From contig JABHXC010000028.1 in assembly GCA_018657475.1 (NCBI GenBank), positions 1 to 45,310 on the forward strand: DNA of 45,310 nucleotides. The letters are read 5' to 3'. A model generated the notes under the pieces. The model searched no databases, was not told the origin of the DNA, and was given only the letters and a program-made list of their open reading frames with translations. Both the position numbers and the translations under genes were made by a program. Shown in pieces: positions 30,553 through 40,511 of the stretch (positions are counted from its first letter, which is position 1; each line of letters begins with the position of its first letter). Source of the stretch: Candidatus Woesearchaeota archaeon (GTDB lineage: Archaea; Nanobdellota; Nanobdellia; Woesearchaeales; GW2011-AR9).

Positions 30553-33500
30553 ATGGAACAAGAAAGTATTACACAAAGCAAAGGATTGAAGATCCCAAGG
30601 TATTTTACTACAGAAGGTGTTGACCCATTCAGTATGTTTACATATGAAAAAAGAAATTCTACAATTAAAAATCCTGATGGATCATTAGTATTTCATATGA
30701 ATGATGTTGAAGTGCCAAACTTTTGGACACAAGTAGCAACAGACGTTCTTGCACAGAAATATTTTAGAAAAGCAGGAGTACCATTAAAAGATAAAAGTGG
30801 TGATTTACTTCTTGATGAAAGTGGAAAAATTATTACAGGCAGTGAAACAAGTATTAAACAGGTTGCACATAGAATTGCAGGTTGTTGGCGTCACTGGGGA
30901 GAAAAATTTAATTATTTTTCCTCATTACAAGATTCACAATCATTCTATGAAGAAATGGTTTTTATGATCATTAATCAGTCTGCTGCCCCAAATAGTCCAC
31001 AATGGTTTACTACCGGATTAAATTGGGCATATGGATTAACAGGGCCAGCACAAGGGCACAGTTATATTGATCCAGTAACAGAAAAATTAGAGTTTTCAAA
31101 AGATACTTATTCTAGATCGCAACCTCACGCATGTGCAGAGTACCATACACAACTTTATACAGAAAAAGGAACTAGGTTTATTGGCGAGATTGTTGATAAA
31201 GATTTAACAGGTTTAAAAGTTTTTGATGGGGAAAAATTTGTAAAGATTCTCGCTACTAAAGACAATGGTGAAAAAGAAGTTTTTAGAATAACATTAAAAA
31301 ATGGGAATTATGTTGATCTTACTGAAGATCATCTTGTTTTATCTTCTGATAAATGGAAAGGAAAATATGATTGGAATGAAGTAAAAAGTTTGAATCTAGG
31401 CAACAGACTTCAACAACCACTTGTTCTTGACGTTAAAGAGAAAAATGTATTCAGTAAAGATTTAGCAGAAGCAAGACTAGCTGGCTGGACAATCGGAGAT
31501 GGATCCATTGGTATTTATCAAAATGTTATGCGCATGGAGATAATAACAGTAAATGATTCTGAGCATAATGCTGTATTAAGAGATCTTGAAGAAGTTTTTG
31601 GTGAAGAGTTATCATATTGGGTAACTAGTTTTGCAACTAAAGGGAAACATTTAGATGGAAAACGTATTCATCTTTCTGGAAAGAAGATTCATTCTTTTGT
31701 GGAAAAATATGAATTATTAGAAATGAGAAGTAGGACTGCCAGAGTACCTAAAAAGATAATTTATGGAAGTGCACAAGAAAAAAGAGAATTTATCAAAGCA
31801 TTATTTCAAGCAGACGGCTGTGTAAGAATTCGTGTTGATCAGAATAGAAATTCTGGTGATATTTGTTTAACAACTTGTTCAAAAGAGTTATCATTTGGTG
31901 TTCTTCAACTATTAAATTCCATTGGAATTTACGCAAGAATTTCTTGGAACAAAGATTCTAGAGAAAATAGAGCAGGAACACATCAAGTAACTATTGCTTA
32001 TGGAAGTGCACGAAATCAATATCAACAACAAATAGGATTCATCAGCCAAGAAAAGAAAGATAAATTAGTTATTTTGAATAAACTGGTTCAGCGTTCAAAA
32101 TCTGTGGCAATGATTAGGGAAGAAACAATTACTTCCATAGAGAAAATTGGGATTAAAAAAGTTTACGATATCCAGACTGAAAGTGGAAAATTTTTGGGAA
32201 ATGGTGTTGTTGTCCACAACTGTTTTATTCAACAAGTTGATGATGATCTTGTTCGTCCAGGAGGAATCTTTAGTTTATTAACTAGGGAAGCGAGAGTTTT
32301 CAAATATGGATCTGGAACAGGAAGTAACTTCTCAAACTTAAGAGGTAAAGGAGAAATTCTTTCTGGTGGTGGAACTAGTTCAGGATTGATGAGTTTCTTA
32401 AAAATATTTGATGTTGCAGCAGGTAGCATTAAATCAGGAGGAACAACAAGAAGAGCTGCAAAAATGGTAAGTCTTGACATGGACCATCCTGAAATTGAAG
32501 ATTTTATCTGGTGGAAAGTTAGAGAAGAAGAAAAAGTTGCATCTTTAGTAGCAGGTAGTAAGACATTAAAACAAAGGTTAAGTGCATTGATAAACTCTGC
32601 TAAAAATAAAGAAACACCATTAGAAGATAATTCTGTGAAAGAAGCAATCCAATTAGCTGCAAAAGATAATATTCCAGTTAGTTATTTAGTTAGGGCGTTA
32701 CACTTAGCAAAACAAGGATATGATTTACCGCTACAAGAGTTTGATACACATTACGAATCTGAAGCTTACTTAACAGTTTCTGGCCAGAACAGTAATAATT
32801 CTATCAGAATTCCTAACAAATTTTTTACTGCATTAAAAGAAGGTAAAGAATGGGAGCTAAAAGGTAGAACTCACGGTGATGTGATGAAAACTTTACCTGC
32901 AGCAAAATTATGGGATGATGTTGGTTATTGTGCATGGGCTTCTGCAGATCCAGGAGTTCAGTTTGATTCCACAATTAACGAATGGCATACTTGTTCTGCT
33001 GATGGTAGAATTAATGGAAGTAACCCTTGCAGTGAATACATGTTTTTAGATGATACTGCTTGTAATTTAGCATCCATGAATTTAGTGAAATTGTATGATG
33101 AAGATAAAGGATTTGACATTCAAGGTTATCGTCACACAATTAGACTATGGACAATTGCATTAGAAATTTCTGTTTTAATGGCACATTTCCCTTCAGAACC
33201 TATCGCAGCAAGAAGTTATGAATACAGAACTTTAGGGTTAGGTTTTGCTAACTTAGGAACTTTGTTAATGTTACAAGGAATCCCCTATGATAGTGAAGAC
33301 GGAAGATCAATCGCTGGAGCCATTTCAGCAATAATGACCGGAGATTCTTACACAACTTCTGCAGAGATGGCAAGCGTGTTAGGAACATTCAAACATTATG
33401 AACGTAACAAAGAATCAATGTTAAAAATTATGCGAAATCATCGAAGAGCAGCGCATAATGATGCCACATACGAAGATCTTACTGTTGAACCAATGAGCCT

Positions 33501-34827
33501 TAACCAAAAATCTTGTCCTGCAGATTTTTTAGCTGCCGCAAAGAACTCTTGGGATAATGCTGTTAGTGAAGGAGAAAAGCATGGTTACAGAAATGCACAA
33601 ACTACTGTTATTGCACCAACAGGAACAATAGGTTTAGTTATGGATTGTGATACAACAGGAGTTGAACCAGATTATGCATTAGTTAAATTCAAAAAATTAG
33701 CTGGAGGAGGATTTTTCAAAATAGTTAATCAGTCTGTCCCAAAAGCATTAAAGAAACTGAATTATCAACATAACCAAATTGATGAGATTCTTGCTTACTG
33801 TTTAGGTAAAGGTACTTTTTCTGGAAGTCCAGCAATTAATAAAGAAACTTTAGCTGCTAAAGGTTTAACAGAAGAACAAATTTCTACAGTTGAAAAAGAT
33901 TTGGGAAGTTCTATGGACATCAAGTACATGTTTAATCAATGGACATTAGGAGAAGAATTTTACAATAAATTAACACAAAACGGGGCTACAGATGTGTTAT
34001 CTGCATTAGGTTTTACTGTTGCAGAAATTGATGAAGCAAATGGATACATTTGTGGAACAATGACGCTTGAAGGGGCACCACACTTACTGAAAGAACATTA
34101 CCCAATATTTGATTGTGCAAATAAATGTGGTAAAATTGGAAAAAGGTACATTCATCCTTATGGGCACATTAAAATGATGGCTGCAACCCAGCCATTTATC
34201 TCTGGAGCGATTAGTAAAACAATTAACATGCCACAAGACTGGACAGTTGAACAAATTAAGCAGGCATATTATGACGCCTGGGCAATGATGGTTAAAGCTG
34301 TTGCTTTGTACAGAGATGGTTGCAAATTAAGTCAACCATTAAACACAACATTAGATGGAGATCCTTTGTTAAAACAGGTTTTGTCTGAAAGAATAGTTAC
34401 AGCTACTGCTTCTAACACAATGGTACATAAAATGAAAGTAGGAAATAAAGAGTTACGAATCACAGGTAAGCAAGAAGGAGTAATGTTAACAAATGTTGCT
34501 GTAACATTACAAGGGTTATCACCTGCTCAAGAAGCAATGATGCAAGCGTTAGTTAACTCAGTTAATTTAAGTTTACAACAAGGTGTTAACCCTGGTTTAA
34601 TTGCTTCTTCATTGAACATGGGAGGACACCCCGTTATAAGTGGACTTCAATCATTCTTAGAAGAGTTTGGAGATGTTAAAGAAAGTTTATCAATGGAAAC
34701 TTCAAAGATATCTTTATCTGGACAAGGGGAGAAGCAAACTTGTAATGCTTGCGGTGCAGCACAATTAAGACAAAACGGAACTTGCATGTTATGCGAGGTG
34801 TGTGGAGAAACAACAGGGTGTAGTTAA
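30553..34827 (+). CDS. nrdJ: Class II (B12-dependent) ribonucleotide reductase with intein
   Basis: 1424-residue precursor; removing the 363-residue intein (194-556) leaves 1061. Extein motifs: '[15 protein letters not shown]'; first redox Cys at 557 directly after the intein ('[10 protein letters not shown]'); radical Cys826 and Glu828 in 'NPCSEYM' with the second redox Cys837 in 'CNLASMNL'; '[20 protein letters not shown]'. A TSCPAD-type region follows, and a C-terminal zinc-ribbon-like end has 'CNACG' and 'CMLCEVCG'. It reduces ribonucleotides with adenosylcobalamin. A gene for the cofactor-making adenosyltransferase is in the same operon. It has no ATP-cone at the N-terminus. Confidence 0.95.
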   Translation: MEQESITQSKGLKIPRYFTTEGVDPFSMFTYEKRNSTIKNPDGSLVFHMNDVEVPNFWTQVATDVLAQKYFRKAGVPLKDKSGDLLLDESGKIITGSETSIKQVAHRIAGCWRHWGEKFNYFSSLQDSQSFYEEMVFMIINQSAAPNSPQWFTTGLNWAYGLTGPAQGHSYIDPVTEKLEFSKDTYSRSQPHACAEYHTQLYTEKGTRFIGEIVDKDLTGLKVFDGEKFVKILATKDNGEKEVFRITLKNGNYVDLTEDHLVLSSDKWKGKYDWNEVKSLNLGNRLQQPLVLDVKEKNVFSKDLAEARLAGWTIGDGSIGIYQNVMRMEIITVNDSEHNAVLRDLEEVFGEELSYWVTSFATKGKHLDGKRIHLSGKKIHSFVEKYELLEMRSRTARVPKKIIYGSAQEKREFIKALFQADGCVRIRVDQNRNSGDICLTTCSKELSFGVLQLLNSIGIYARISWNKDSRENRAGTHQVTIAYGSARNQYQQQIGFISQEKKDKLVILNKLVQRSKSVAMIREETITSIEKIGIKKVYDIQTESGKFLGNGVVVHNCFIQQVDDDLVRPGGIFSLLTREARVFKYGSGTGSNFSNLRGKGEILSGGGTSSGLMSFLKIFDVAAGSIKSGGTTRRAAKMVSLDMDHPEIEDFIWWKVREEEKVASLVAGSKTLKQRLSALINSAKNKETPLEDNSVKEAIQLAAKDNIPVSYLVRALHLAKQGYDLPLQEFDTHYESEAYLTVSGQNSNNSIRIPNKFFTALKEGKEWELKGRTHGDVMKTLPAAKLWDDVGYCAWASADPGVQFDSTINEWHTCSADGRINGSNPCSEYMFLDDTACNLASMNLVKLYDEDKGFDIQGYRHTIRLWTIALEISVLMAHFPSEPIAARSYEYRTLGLGFANLGTLLMLQGIPYDSEDGRSIAGAISAIMTGDSYTTSAEMASVLGTFKHYERNKESMLKIMRNHRRAAHNDATYEDLTVEPMSLNQKSCPADFLAAAKNSWDNAVSEGEKHGYRNAQTTVIAPTGTIGLVMDCDTTGVEPDYALVKFKKLAGGGFFKIVNQSVPKALKKLNYQHNQIDEILAYCLGKGTFSGSPAINKETLAAKGLTEEQISTVEKDLGSSMDIKYMFNQWTLGEEFYNKLTQNGATDVLSALGFTVAEIDEANGYICGTMTLEGAPHLLKEHYPIFDCANKCGKIGKRYIHPYGHIKMMAATQPFISGAISKTINMPQDWTVEQIKQAYYDAWAMMVKAVALYRDGCKLSQPLNTTLDGDPLLKQVLSERIVTATASNTMVHKMKVGNKELRITGKQEGVMLTNVAVTLQGLSPAQEAMMQALVNSVNLSLQQGVNPGLIASSLNMGGHPVISGLQSFLEEFGDVKESLSMETSKISLSGQGEKQTCNACGAAQLRQNGTCMLCEVCGETTGCS
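31132..32220 (+). other. Intein with LAGLIDADG endonuclease, in NrdJ
   Basis: 363 codons from Cys194 ('[13 protein letters not shown]') to His-Asn ('GNGVVVHN'), followed by extein Cys. Block B is 'TEDH'. The endonuclease has two LAGLIDADG-like helices, 'LAGWTIGDG' and 'ALFQADG'. Splice residues (Cys1, His-Asn end, Cys+1) are all intact, so splicing should work. The insertion is immediately before the redox Cys of the reductase, an invariant site favoured by inteins. Confidence 0.95.
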
Positions 34828-36881
34828 TGGAAGTAGTAGTTACAAAGATTAAAGAAGTCGTAAAAAGGGACGGCAGAGTTGTAGAATTTCATCCTACAAA
34901 GATAGTTGATGCTATATTTAGGGCAGTACAATCAGTAGGGGGAAGTGACAAAGAAGAAACTAAAAAGATTGCTCAGGAAGTTGTAGAATTATTAGAAATA
35001 CGAGACAAAAAAGATTTGCCAACAGTAGAAGATGTACAAGATTGTGTTGAAAAAGTTCTAATTGAAAAAGGACATGCAAAGACTGCAAAAGCGTTTATTC
35101 TTTTTAGATATAAAAGAAATGAAGAAAGAAAACAGCGCGTGTTTATTTTAGGAAGAGAAAAAGCTAGTGAAAACATGAATTTTTCTAACCAAGCATTAAC
35201 CATTCTTGAAAGGCGTTACTTGATTAAAGATGAACAAGGTAGTCTTTTAGAAACTCCAAAAGGTATGCTGCAAAGAGTTGCACACCATGTTGCTGCAGCT
35301 GATGCTAAATACGGAATTAAAAGAGAGGGGATAAAAAATGCAGAAGAAAGATTTTTTGAAATCATGGCAGATTTACGATTCTTACCAAATTCTCCAACAT
35401 TGATTAATGCAGGAACAGAAGTTCAACAATTAAGTTCTTGTGTTGTGATGCCAATTGAAGACACAATGGAAGGGATCTTTGGAACGTTAAGAGATGCCGC
35501 AATGATTCATCAACAAGGTTCTGGCACAGGATTCAGTTTTTCTAGATTAAGACAAAAAGGTGACAAAGTTGGAACCCATTTAGGAGTTGCTGCTGGGCCA
35601 GTAGCATTCATGCAAGTTTATGATAGAGCATTAGAAGCAATTAAACAAGGTGGTGTTCGTCCTGGAGCAAACATGGCAGTGTTACGAGTTGATCATCCAG
35701 ACATTATTAGGTTTATTGAAGCAAAAAGAAGTCAAAGAGGATTAAAAAATTTTAACATTTCAGTTGGAGTTACTGACAAATTTATGAAAGCTGTACTTGA
35801 AGATAAACAGTACCAATTATTTAACCCTAGATCAGAAAAAACCATTGGTAAATTGCGTGCAAGGGATGTTTTTGCAGTGATAACACAAAATGCTTGGAAA
35901 ACGGGAGATCCAGGACTAGTATTCATTGACGAAATTAACAGAAAACATCCAGGAAAACATCTAGGCATTATTGAAAGTACTAATCAATGTGGGGAAGCAC
36001 CATTATTGCCACATGAAGGTTGTGTACTTGGTTCTATTAATGTTGCAAGACATATTAAAGAAGATTCTATTGATTGGGAATTGCTGAAAAAAACTGTACA
36101 GGCAGCCGTTCACTTTTTAGACAATGTTATTGATCAAAATAAATACGCTAAAAAAGAAATTAGAGAAATGACTAAAAGAACTAGGAAGTTTGGCCTAGGT
36201 GTTATGGGATTGGCTGATTTGTTTTGTTGTTTAAGGATTAAATATGATTCAGAAGAAGGTTTACAATTTGCAGATAAGTTAATGAGTTTCATTAAAGAAT
36301 CAGTTTACTCAACTTCACAAGCATTAGCTGAACAAAGAGGGGTTTTTCCAGCATGGGAAGGATCATCTCATCATCAAGCTGGACAAAAAATGCGTAATCT
36401 TTGTTGTTTATCAATATCTCCCACCGGAACAATTAGTATTCTAGCCGATACATCTTCTGGTTGTGAACCATTATTTGCACTTGCATATCAAAGAAGTGTT
36501 TTAGGAGATACAGAATTAGTTCATGTAAATAAAGTGTTTGAAAAAGTTGCTAAAGAAAAAGGGTTTTATTCTCCAGAATTAATAAGAAAAATGGCAAGAG
36601 TTGGTGGGGTCCAAGGTTTTACAGATGTTCCAAAATCAGTTAGGGAGATATTTGTAACTTCACAAGATATTTTGCCAGAATGGCATGTTAAAATGCAAGC
36701 AACATTACAAAAATATGTAGATAATTCCATATCAAAAACAATCAATTTTCCAAGAAGTGCTTCAATTAGTGATGTAGAACAAGCTTATGTTCTTGCTTGG
36801 AAAATGAAATGTAAAGGAATTACTATCTATAGAGATGGAAGTTATGAAGATCAAGTTTTAACTATTGGTGATGGCGCATGA
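34827..36881 (+). CDS. nrdJ: Second class II ribonucleotide reductase, ATP-cone type, short C-terminus
   Basis: 684 residues. An N-terminal ATP-cone ('VVKRDGRVVEFHPTKIVDAI', about 10-29) gives allosteric control. Catalytic residues are complete: Cys205 ('LSSCVVMP'), Cys388 and Glu390 ('NQCGEAPL'), Cys400 ('CVLGSIN'), and 'ISPTGTISILADTSSGCEP'. The end, 'YRDGSYEDQVLTIGDGA', lacks the C-terminal Cys pair that re-reduces the active site in most homologues. Start and stop overlap with the preceding nrdJ (TAATG), so they are coupled. It may borrow thiols from the larger partner or an external reductant. Confidence 0.92.
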   Translation: MEVVVTKIKEVVKRDGRVVEFHPTKIVDAIFRAVQSVGGSDKEETKKIAQEVVELLEIRDKKDLPTVEDVQDCVEKVLIEKGHAKTAKAFILFRYKRNEERKQRVFILGREKASENMNFSNQALTILERRYLIKDEQGSLLETPKGMLQRVAHHVAAADAKYGIKREGIKNAEERFFEIMADLRFLPNSPTLINAGTEVQQLSSCVVMPIEDTMEGIFGTLRDAAMIHQQGSGTGFSFSRLRQKGDKVGTHLGVAAGPVAFMQVYDRALEAIKQGGVRPGANMAVLRVDHPDIIRFIEAKRSQRGLKNFNISVGVTDKFMKAVLEDKQYQLFNPRSEKTIGKLRARDVFAVITQNAWKTGDPGLVFIDEINRKHPGKHLGIIESTNQCGEAPLLPHEGCVLGSINVARHIKEDSIDWELLKKTVQAAVHFLDNVIDQNKYAKKEIREMTKRTRKFGLGVMGLADLFCCLRIKYDSEEGLQFADKLMSFIKESVYSTSQALAEQRGVFPAWEGSSHHQAGQKMRNLCCLSISPTGTISILADTSSGCEPLFALAYQRSVLGDTELVHVNKVFEKVAKEKGFYSPELIRKMARVGGVQGFTDVPKSVREIFVTSQDILPEWHVKMQATLQKYVDNSISKTINFPRSASISDVEQAYVLAWKMKCKGITIYRDGSYEDQVLTIGDGA

Positions 36882-37471
36882 AAGTTTATACAAAAGTTGG
36901 TGATAAAGGTAAGACTGCATTTTTTGGATGTGGAATGATACAAAAAGATGATCCACGTATAGAAGCCGTTGGTGCACTAGATGAAGTTAATTCAGTTATT
37001 GGAGTTACACTTTGTTTCATTGAAAATGAGGAATTACGTCGTGTTTTACAAAAAGTACAAAACGATTTATTTCAAGTTGGAGCTGATTTAGCAGGTAGTG
37101 CATTGGAAGCTGATGCACTGCCAAGAATTAGAGAAAGTCATGTTATTGAATTGGAGAAAGCTATTGATAATATTCACGAAAAAGTTGGTGGACAACAAGC
37201 TTTCATTTTGCCAGGAGGTACTAGTGCTAGCTCATTTTTACATCTATGTAGATGTATCACCAGAAGAGCTGAAAGAAGCCTGATTGTTGCCAGTAAAGTT
37301 ATTTCATTGAACCCAGAAATGTTACGTTATGTTAACAGACTGAGTGATTATTTGTTCATGTTAGCTAGAGAAGCAAATAATGAAGTTGACGTTAAAGAAC
37401 AACAACCAATCTATAAATATTTTGATGTAGATAAATCTAAAGATCACAGCACAACAAAGCATATAAACTGA
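36878..37471 (+). CDS. pduO: Cob(I)alamin adenosyltransferase, PduO type
   Basis: 197 residues. 'YTKVGDKGKTAFFG' at the N-terminus is the ATP-binding hallmark. 'RIEAVGALDEVNSVIG', 'FILPGGT', 'CRCITRRAERSL' and 'LNRLSD'-like 'YVNRLSDYLFMLAR' complete the PduO pattern. It attaches the adenosyl group to cobalamin, making the cofactor required by both upstream reductases. It overlaps the second nrdJ by 4 nt (ATGA), a strong sign of functional linkage. Confidence 0.95.
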   Translation: MKVYTKVGDKGKTAFFGCGMIQKDDPRIEAVGALDEVNSVIGVTLCFIENEELRRVLQKVQNDLFQVGADLAGSALEADALPRIRESHVIELEKAIDNIHEKVGGQQAFILPGGTSASSFLHLCRCITRRAERSLIVASKVISLNPEMLRYVNRLSDYLFMLAREANNEVDVKEQQPIYKYFDVDKSKDHSTTKHIN

Positions 37472-37488
37472 TTTTCTTGCTGATAATT

Positions 37489-39882
37489 ATGCTTCTAAAA
37501 CAGTTAACTCTCCAGAACATTCGATCATACACAGATACTGTTGTAAATTTTTCATCAGGGACAACATTATTAGCAGGAGATATTGGTTCTGGAAAATCTA
37601 CAATTCTTCTAGCTATTGAATTTGCTTTATTTGGTACGTCTCGTTCTGATCTTCCCGGGGAGGCACTATTACGAAAAGGAACAGTGAAAGGGTTTGTTGA
37701 ATTGATTTTGTTGATTAATGGACAAGAGATTACTATTCACCGTGCATTAAAAAAAGAAAAAAATGGAATTAAACAGTTAGCTGGTTTTTTATTGGTTAAT
37801 GGGTTAAAAAAAGAATTAACACCTGTTGAATTAAAAGCTGAAGTGATACGATTACTGGGTTATCCTGAAGAGTTTATAACCAAAAACAAGAATTACATTT
37901 TTAGATATACAATATACACTCCTCAAGAATCAATGAAGCAAGTTTTACAAGAAACTGCTGAAATCAGATTAGATTTATTGAGAAAAATATTTAATGTAGA
38001 TAAATATAAGGTTATTAGAGAAAATGTACAATTGTTCTTGAAAAAATTACGGGTAACCTTAGCTGTGTTAAACACAAAATTGGAACCTTTGCCTGAACAA
38101 GAAGAAAAATTTATAGCACTAAAAAATGATATTTCTATAGTTGAAATGAAATTAGAAGAGTTAGTACCAGAAAAATTATTTTATGAAGAAAAGTTGCAGG
38201 GATTTCGGGGAAAATTGGAGAGGGAAAAAGAAAAAGAAAAATTATGTTTAGAAAAAAAGCGTGAGTTACAAACTATCAGTTCTTTAATATTGCATAATAA
38301 AGTGCAACAAGAAAAATTGTTAACTCAGCAAAATGATCTGCAAAGTCGATTAAATGAATTGCAAAAAATTGGAGATAAAGCAGTTATCATAACAAAATTA
38401 GCAGAAGTACAAATTAAAAGAGATGCACACATTACTAAAAAAACACAGATTGAAACAGGAATATTACAAGTACAGCAAAAAATTACAGAAATACAACAAA
38501 ACATTTTTTCTGGCGGAGACATAAGTGAGATATTAGAGAAAAAACAAAATTTATTACAGTTACAACAACAAATTAATGAAAAAGCTGCTGTTGAAGAAAA
38601 ACTTGTTTTGTTAAGTGATCTCTTTACTCACACTACCAGTTTGATCTCTAAAAATTCTACAATATTAGATCAGGCTCAGGAGACTCATGGGCGTCTTAAT
38701 GATTTAGAAGAGTGTCCTACTTGTTTACAAAAAGTACAGGATGAACATAAGTCTAAAGTTCAGCAAAAAGAAGCGGATAAGATTAATCGTTCTGAAAAAT
38801 TACTTGTGGCATTACAAGACAAATTAACTGTGATTTTAGAACAAAAAGCTCAAGAATTAGAAAAACAAACAATAATTCGACAAGCTGAGCAGGAAAAAAT
38901 TAGAAGTGAAGTTGTTTTATCACAAATGGAACAACAAGTAAAGTTAAAAGAAGAATTAAAACAACAGTTAAGAGATAAAGTTAAAGAAAATAACGGTTTA
39001 CAACAAGAGTTACAGCAATTGCCTGGGATGTTAGATCTTGAAAATGAATTGATAGGGCTGCAGAGGCAACAACAAGAAATTTTAGTTTATGAAACAACAC
39101 AAAAAAAGTTATATGAGATAGAATTACAATTTAAAGAAATAGTTGAAAGAAATTTAGAGTTAAACGATAATCAACAAAGTTTACAATTAGAAGCGTCTTT
39201 AGGAGAACATCTTAAAGAAGAGATAATTATCTTAGAGAAAGAATGTGAGATACTACAAAAAAAAGTGACTACAATTGCTGTTGATGTTGCAACTGAAAGG
39301 GCAAACCAAACTTATCTAAATTATGAACTGAAACAAGTTATTAATGAAATTGAAAGATTAAAAAAATTACAAAAAGAACTAATTCACACCAAAGAAAAAT
39401 ATCATTGGTTAGATAGACATTTTCTGCCACTAACTTCAACTATAGAAAAACATGTAATGGCACATATCCATCGTTTATTTAATCAGTTATTTCAAGAATG
39501 GTTCTCTTTATTAATAGATGATGATGCATTAACTGCTCGTTTAGACGATGCTTTTACCCCAATAATTGAACAAAATGGTTATGAAATTTTGTTTGGAAAT
39601 TTAAGTGGAGGAGAAAGAACTTCTGCTTCACTTGCTTACAGATTATCACTAAACAAAGTAATTAATGAGGTTGTACAAGAGATTCAAACCAAAGATTTAT
39701 TGATTTTAGATGAACCAACAGACGGATTTAGTGCTGAACAATTAGATAAAGTTAGAGAAGTATTAGAGTTGTTGGCATTAAAACAGATTATTTTAGTCTC
39801 ACATGAAGCAAAAGTTGAAAGTTTTGTACAACATGTGATTCGTGTGCGTAAAGAACAAAATGTTAGTTTAGTTAGTGTGTAG
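37489..39882 (+). CDS. rad50: Rad50-like SMC-family ATPase
   Basis: 797 residues from the ATG at 37489. The listed TTG at 37477 is less likely: CATATAAAC at about 37459-37467 sets a leaderless start at this ATG. Walker A 'GDIGSGKST' (about 32-40); long coiled coil; zinc hook 'CPTC' (409-412); return coiled coil; signature 'LSGGERTSASLAYRLSL'; Walker B 'LLILDEPTDGF'. The layout is that of Rad50, the DNA-end-processing partner of Mre11. No mre11 gene is adjacent in this window. Length is slightly short for an archaeal Rad50. Confidence 0.9.
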   Translation: MLLKQLTLQNIRSYTDTVVNFSSGTTLLAGDIGSGKSTILLAIEFALFGTSRSDLPGEALLRKGTVKGFVELILLINGQEITIHRALKKEKNGIKQLAGFLLVNGLKKELTPVELKAEVIRLLGYPEEFITKNKNYIFRYTIYTPQESMKQVLQETAEIRLDLLRKIFNVDKYKVIRENVQLFLKKLRVTLAVLNTKLEPLPEQEEKFIALKNDISIVEMKLEELVPEKLFYEEKLQGFRGKLEREKEKEKLCLEKKRELQTISSLILHNKVQQEKLLTQQNDLQSRLNELQKIGDKAVIITKLAEVQIKRDAHITKKTQIETGILQVQQKITEIQQNIFSGGDISEILEKKQNLLQLQQQINEKAAVEEKLVLLSDLFTHTTSLISKNSTILDQAQETHGRLNDLEECPTCLQKVQDEHKSKVQQKEADKINRSEKLLVALQDKLTVILEQKAQELEKQTIIRQAEQEKIRSEVVLSQMEQQVKLKEELKQQLRDKVKENNGLQQELQQLPGMLDLENELIGLQRQQQEILVYETTQKKLYEIELQFKEIVERNLELNDNQQSLQLEASLGEHLKEEIIILEKECEILQKKVTTIAVDVATERANQTYLNYELKQVINEIERLKKLQKELIHTKEKYHWLDRHFLPLTSTIEKHVMAHIHRLFNQLFQEWFSLLIDDDALTARLDDAFTPIIEQNGYEILFGNLSGGERTSASLAYRLSLNKVINEVVQEIQTKDLLILDEPTDGFSAEQLDKVREVLELLALKQIILVSHEAKVESFVQHVIRVRKEQNVSLVSV

Positions 39883-39955
39883 AAAGATATAATTGACAGA
39901 GAGTATCTATCAGAGTATATAAATAGATATAAATTAGCTCTGTTGTGTTATTTTT

Positions 39956-40504
39956 GTGAAAACTAGAGGTGGAAAAACTAGATGGCCGGATTTGTACACA
40001 CTTATCCGTCAGTTGCAGGTAGTAGATGCACGTGTTGAAGATAACACCCCTTATCAGATATCAAATGATAAAGAATTAGGAATTCTTTTTGCAAGTTTTG
40101 TTAGTGGTGTGAAATCTGGATATTCGCCTTCAATTCTTAAAAATAAGCGTGGAAGTGTTAGTCCACAAGTTATTTCAGAATTTAAAAAGAGATTTGAAAA
40201 ATCTGCTAGAGCTTACTTAGGGACTACAAAACAGGAGCTAGCACTTAGACAGTACACAACTGAAAATTTAGAAGTTGAAGGTTTACCAACAGAATTTTCT
40301 GAAAGATTTTCGCCTAACACAGTAGAATCGCTTGTAGCTAATCTTGCTGAAGATGGACGTTTTGGAGATATAGGTAAAGCTGTTACTGCAGGTGCAAGAT
40401 CTTATCATGACACTTGTCTTTCTGAAGGGCGACCACGTCACTTAATTAGAAGAGAATATGACGCTATAGAGAATAAATTAAAAGAAGTTTCTTCAGAGAG
40501 GTAA
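39956..40504 (+). CDS. Hypothetical protein preceding the PIN-PhoH gene
   Basis: 182 residues from a GTG; a TATA-like GTATATAAATAG lies about 36 nt upstream. Mostly helical and charged, no Cys-rich or nucleotide-binding motif ('PQVISEFKKRFEKSARAYLG', 'VANLAEDGRFGDIGKAVTAG'). The stop is 7 nt before the PhoH gene, so the two are probably one operon. In bacterial PhoAT-PhoH2 pairs a small upstream gene regulates PhoH2; this position is similar but no sequence relation can be claimed. Confidence 0.65.
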   Translation: MKTRGGKTRWPDLYTLIRQLQVVDARVEDNTPYQISNDKELGILFASFVSGVKSGYSPSILKNKRGSVSPQVISEFKKRFEKSARAYLGTTKQELALRQYTTENLEVEGLPTEFSERFSPNTVESLVANLAEDGRFGDIGKAVTAGARSYHDTCLSEGRPRHLIRREYDAIENKLKEVSSER

Positions 40505-40511
40505 GAAAGTA

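Noticed and set aside
37098-37283. 61-aa ORF inside the pduO gene
   Set aside because: Alternative frame within a strongly supported adenosyltransferase gene.
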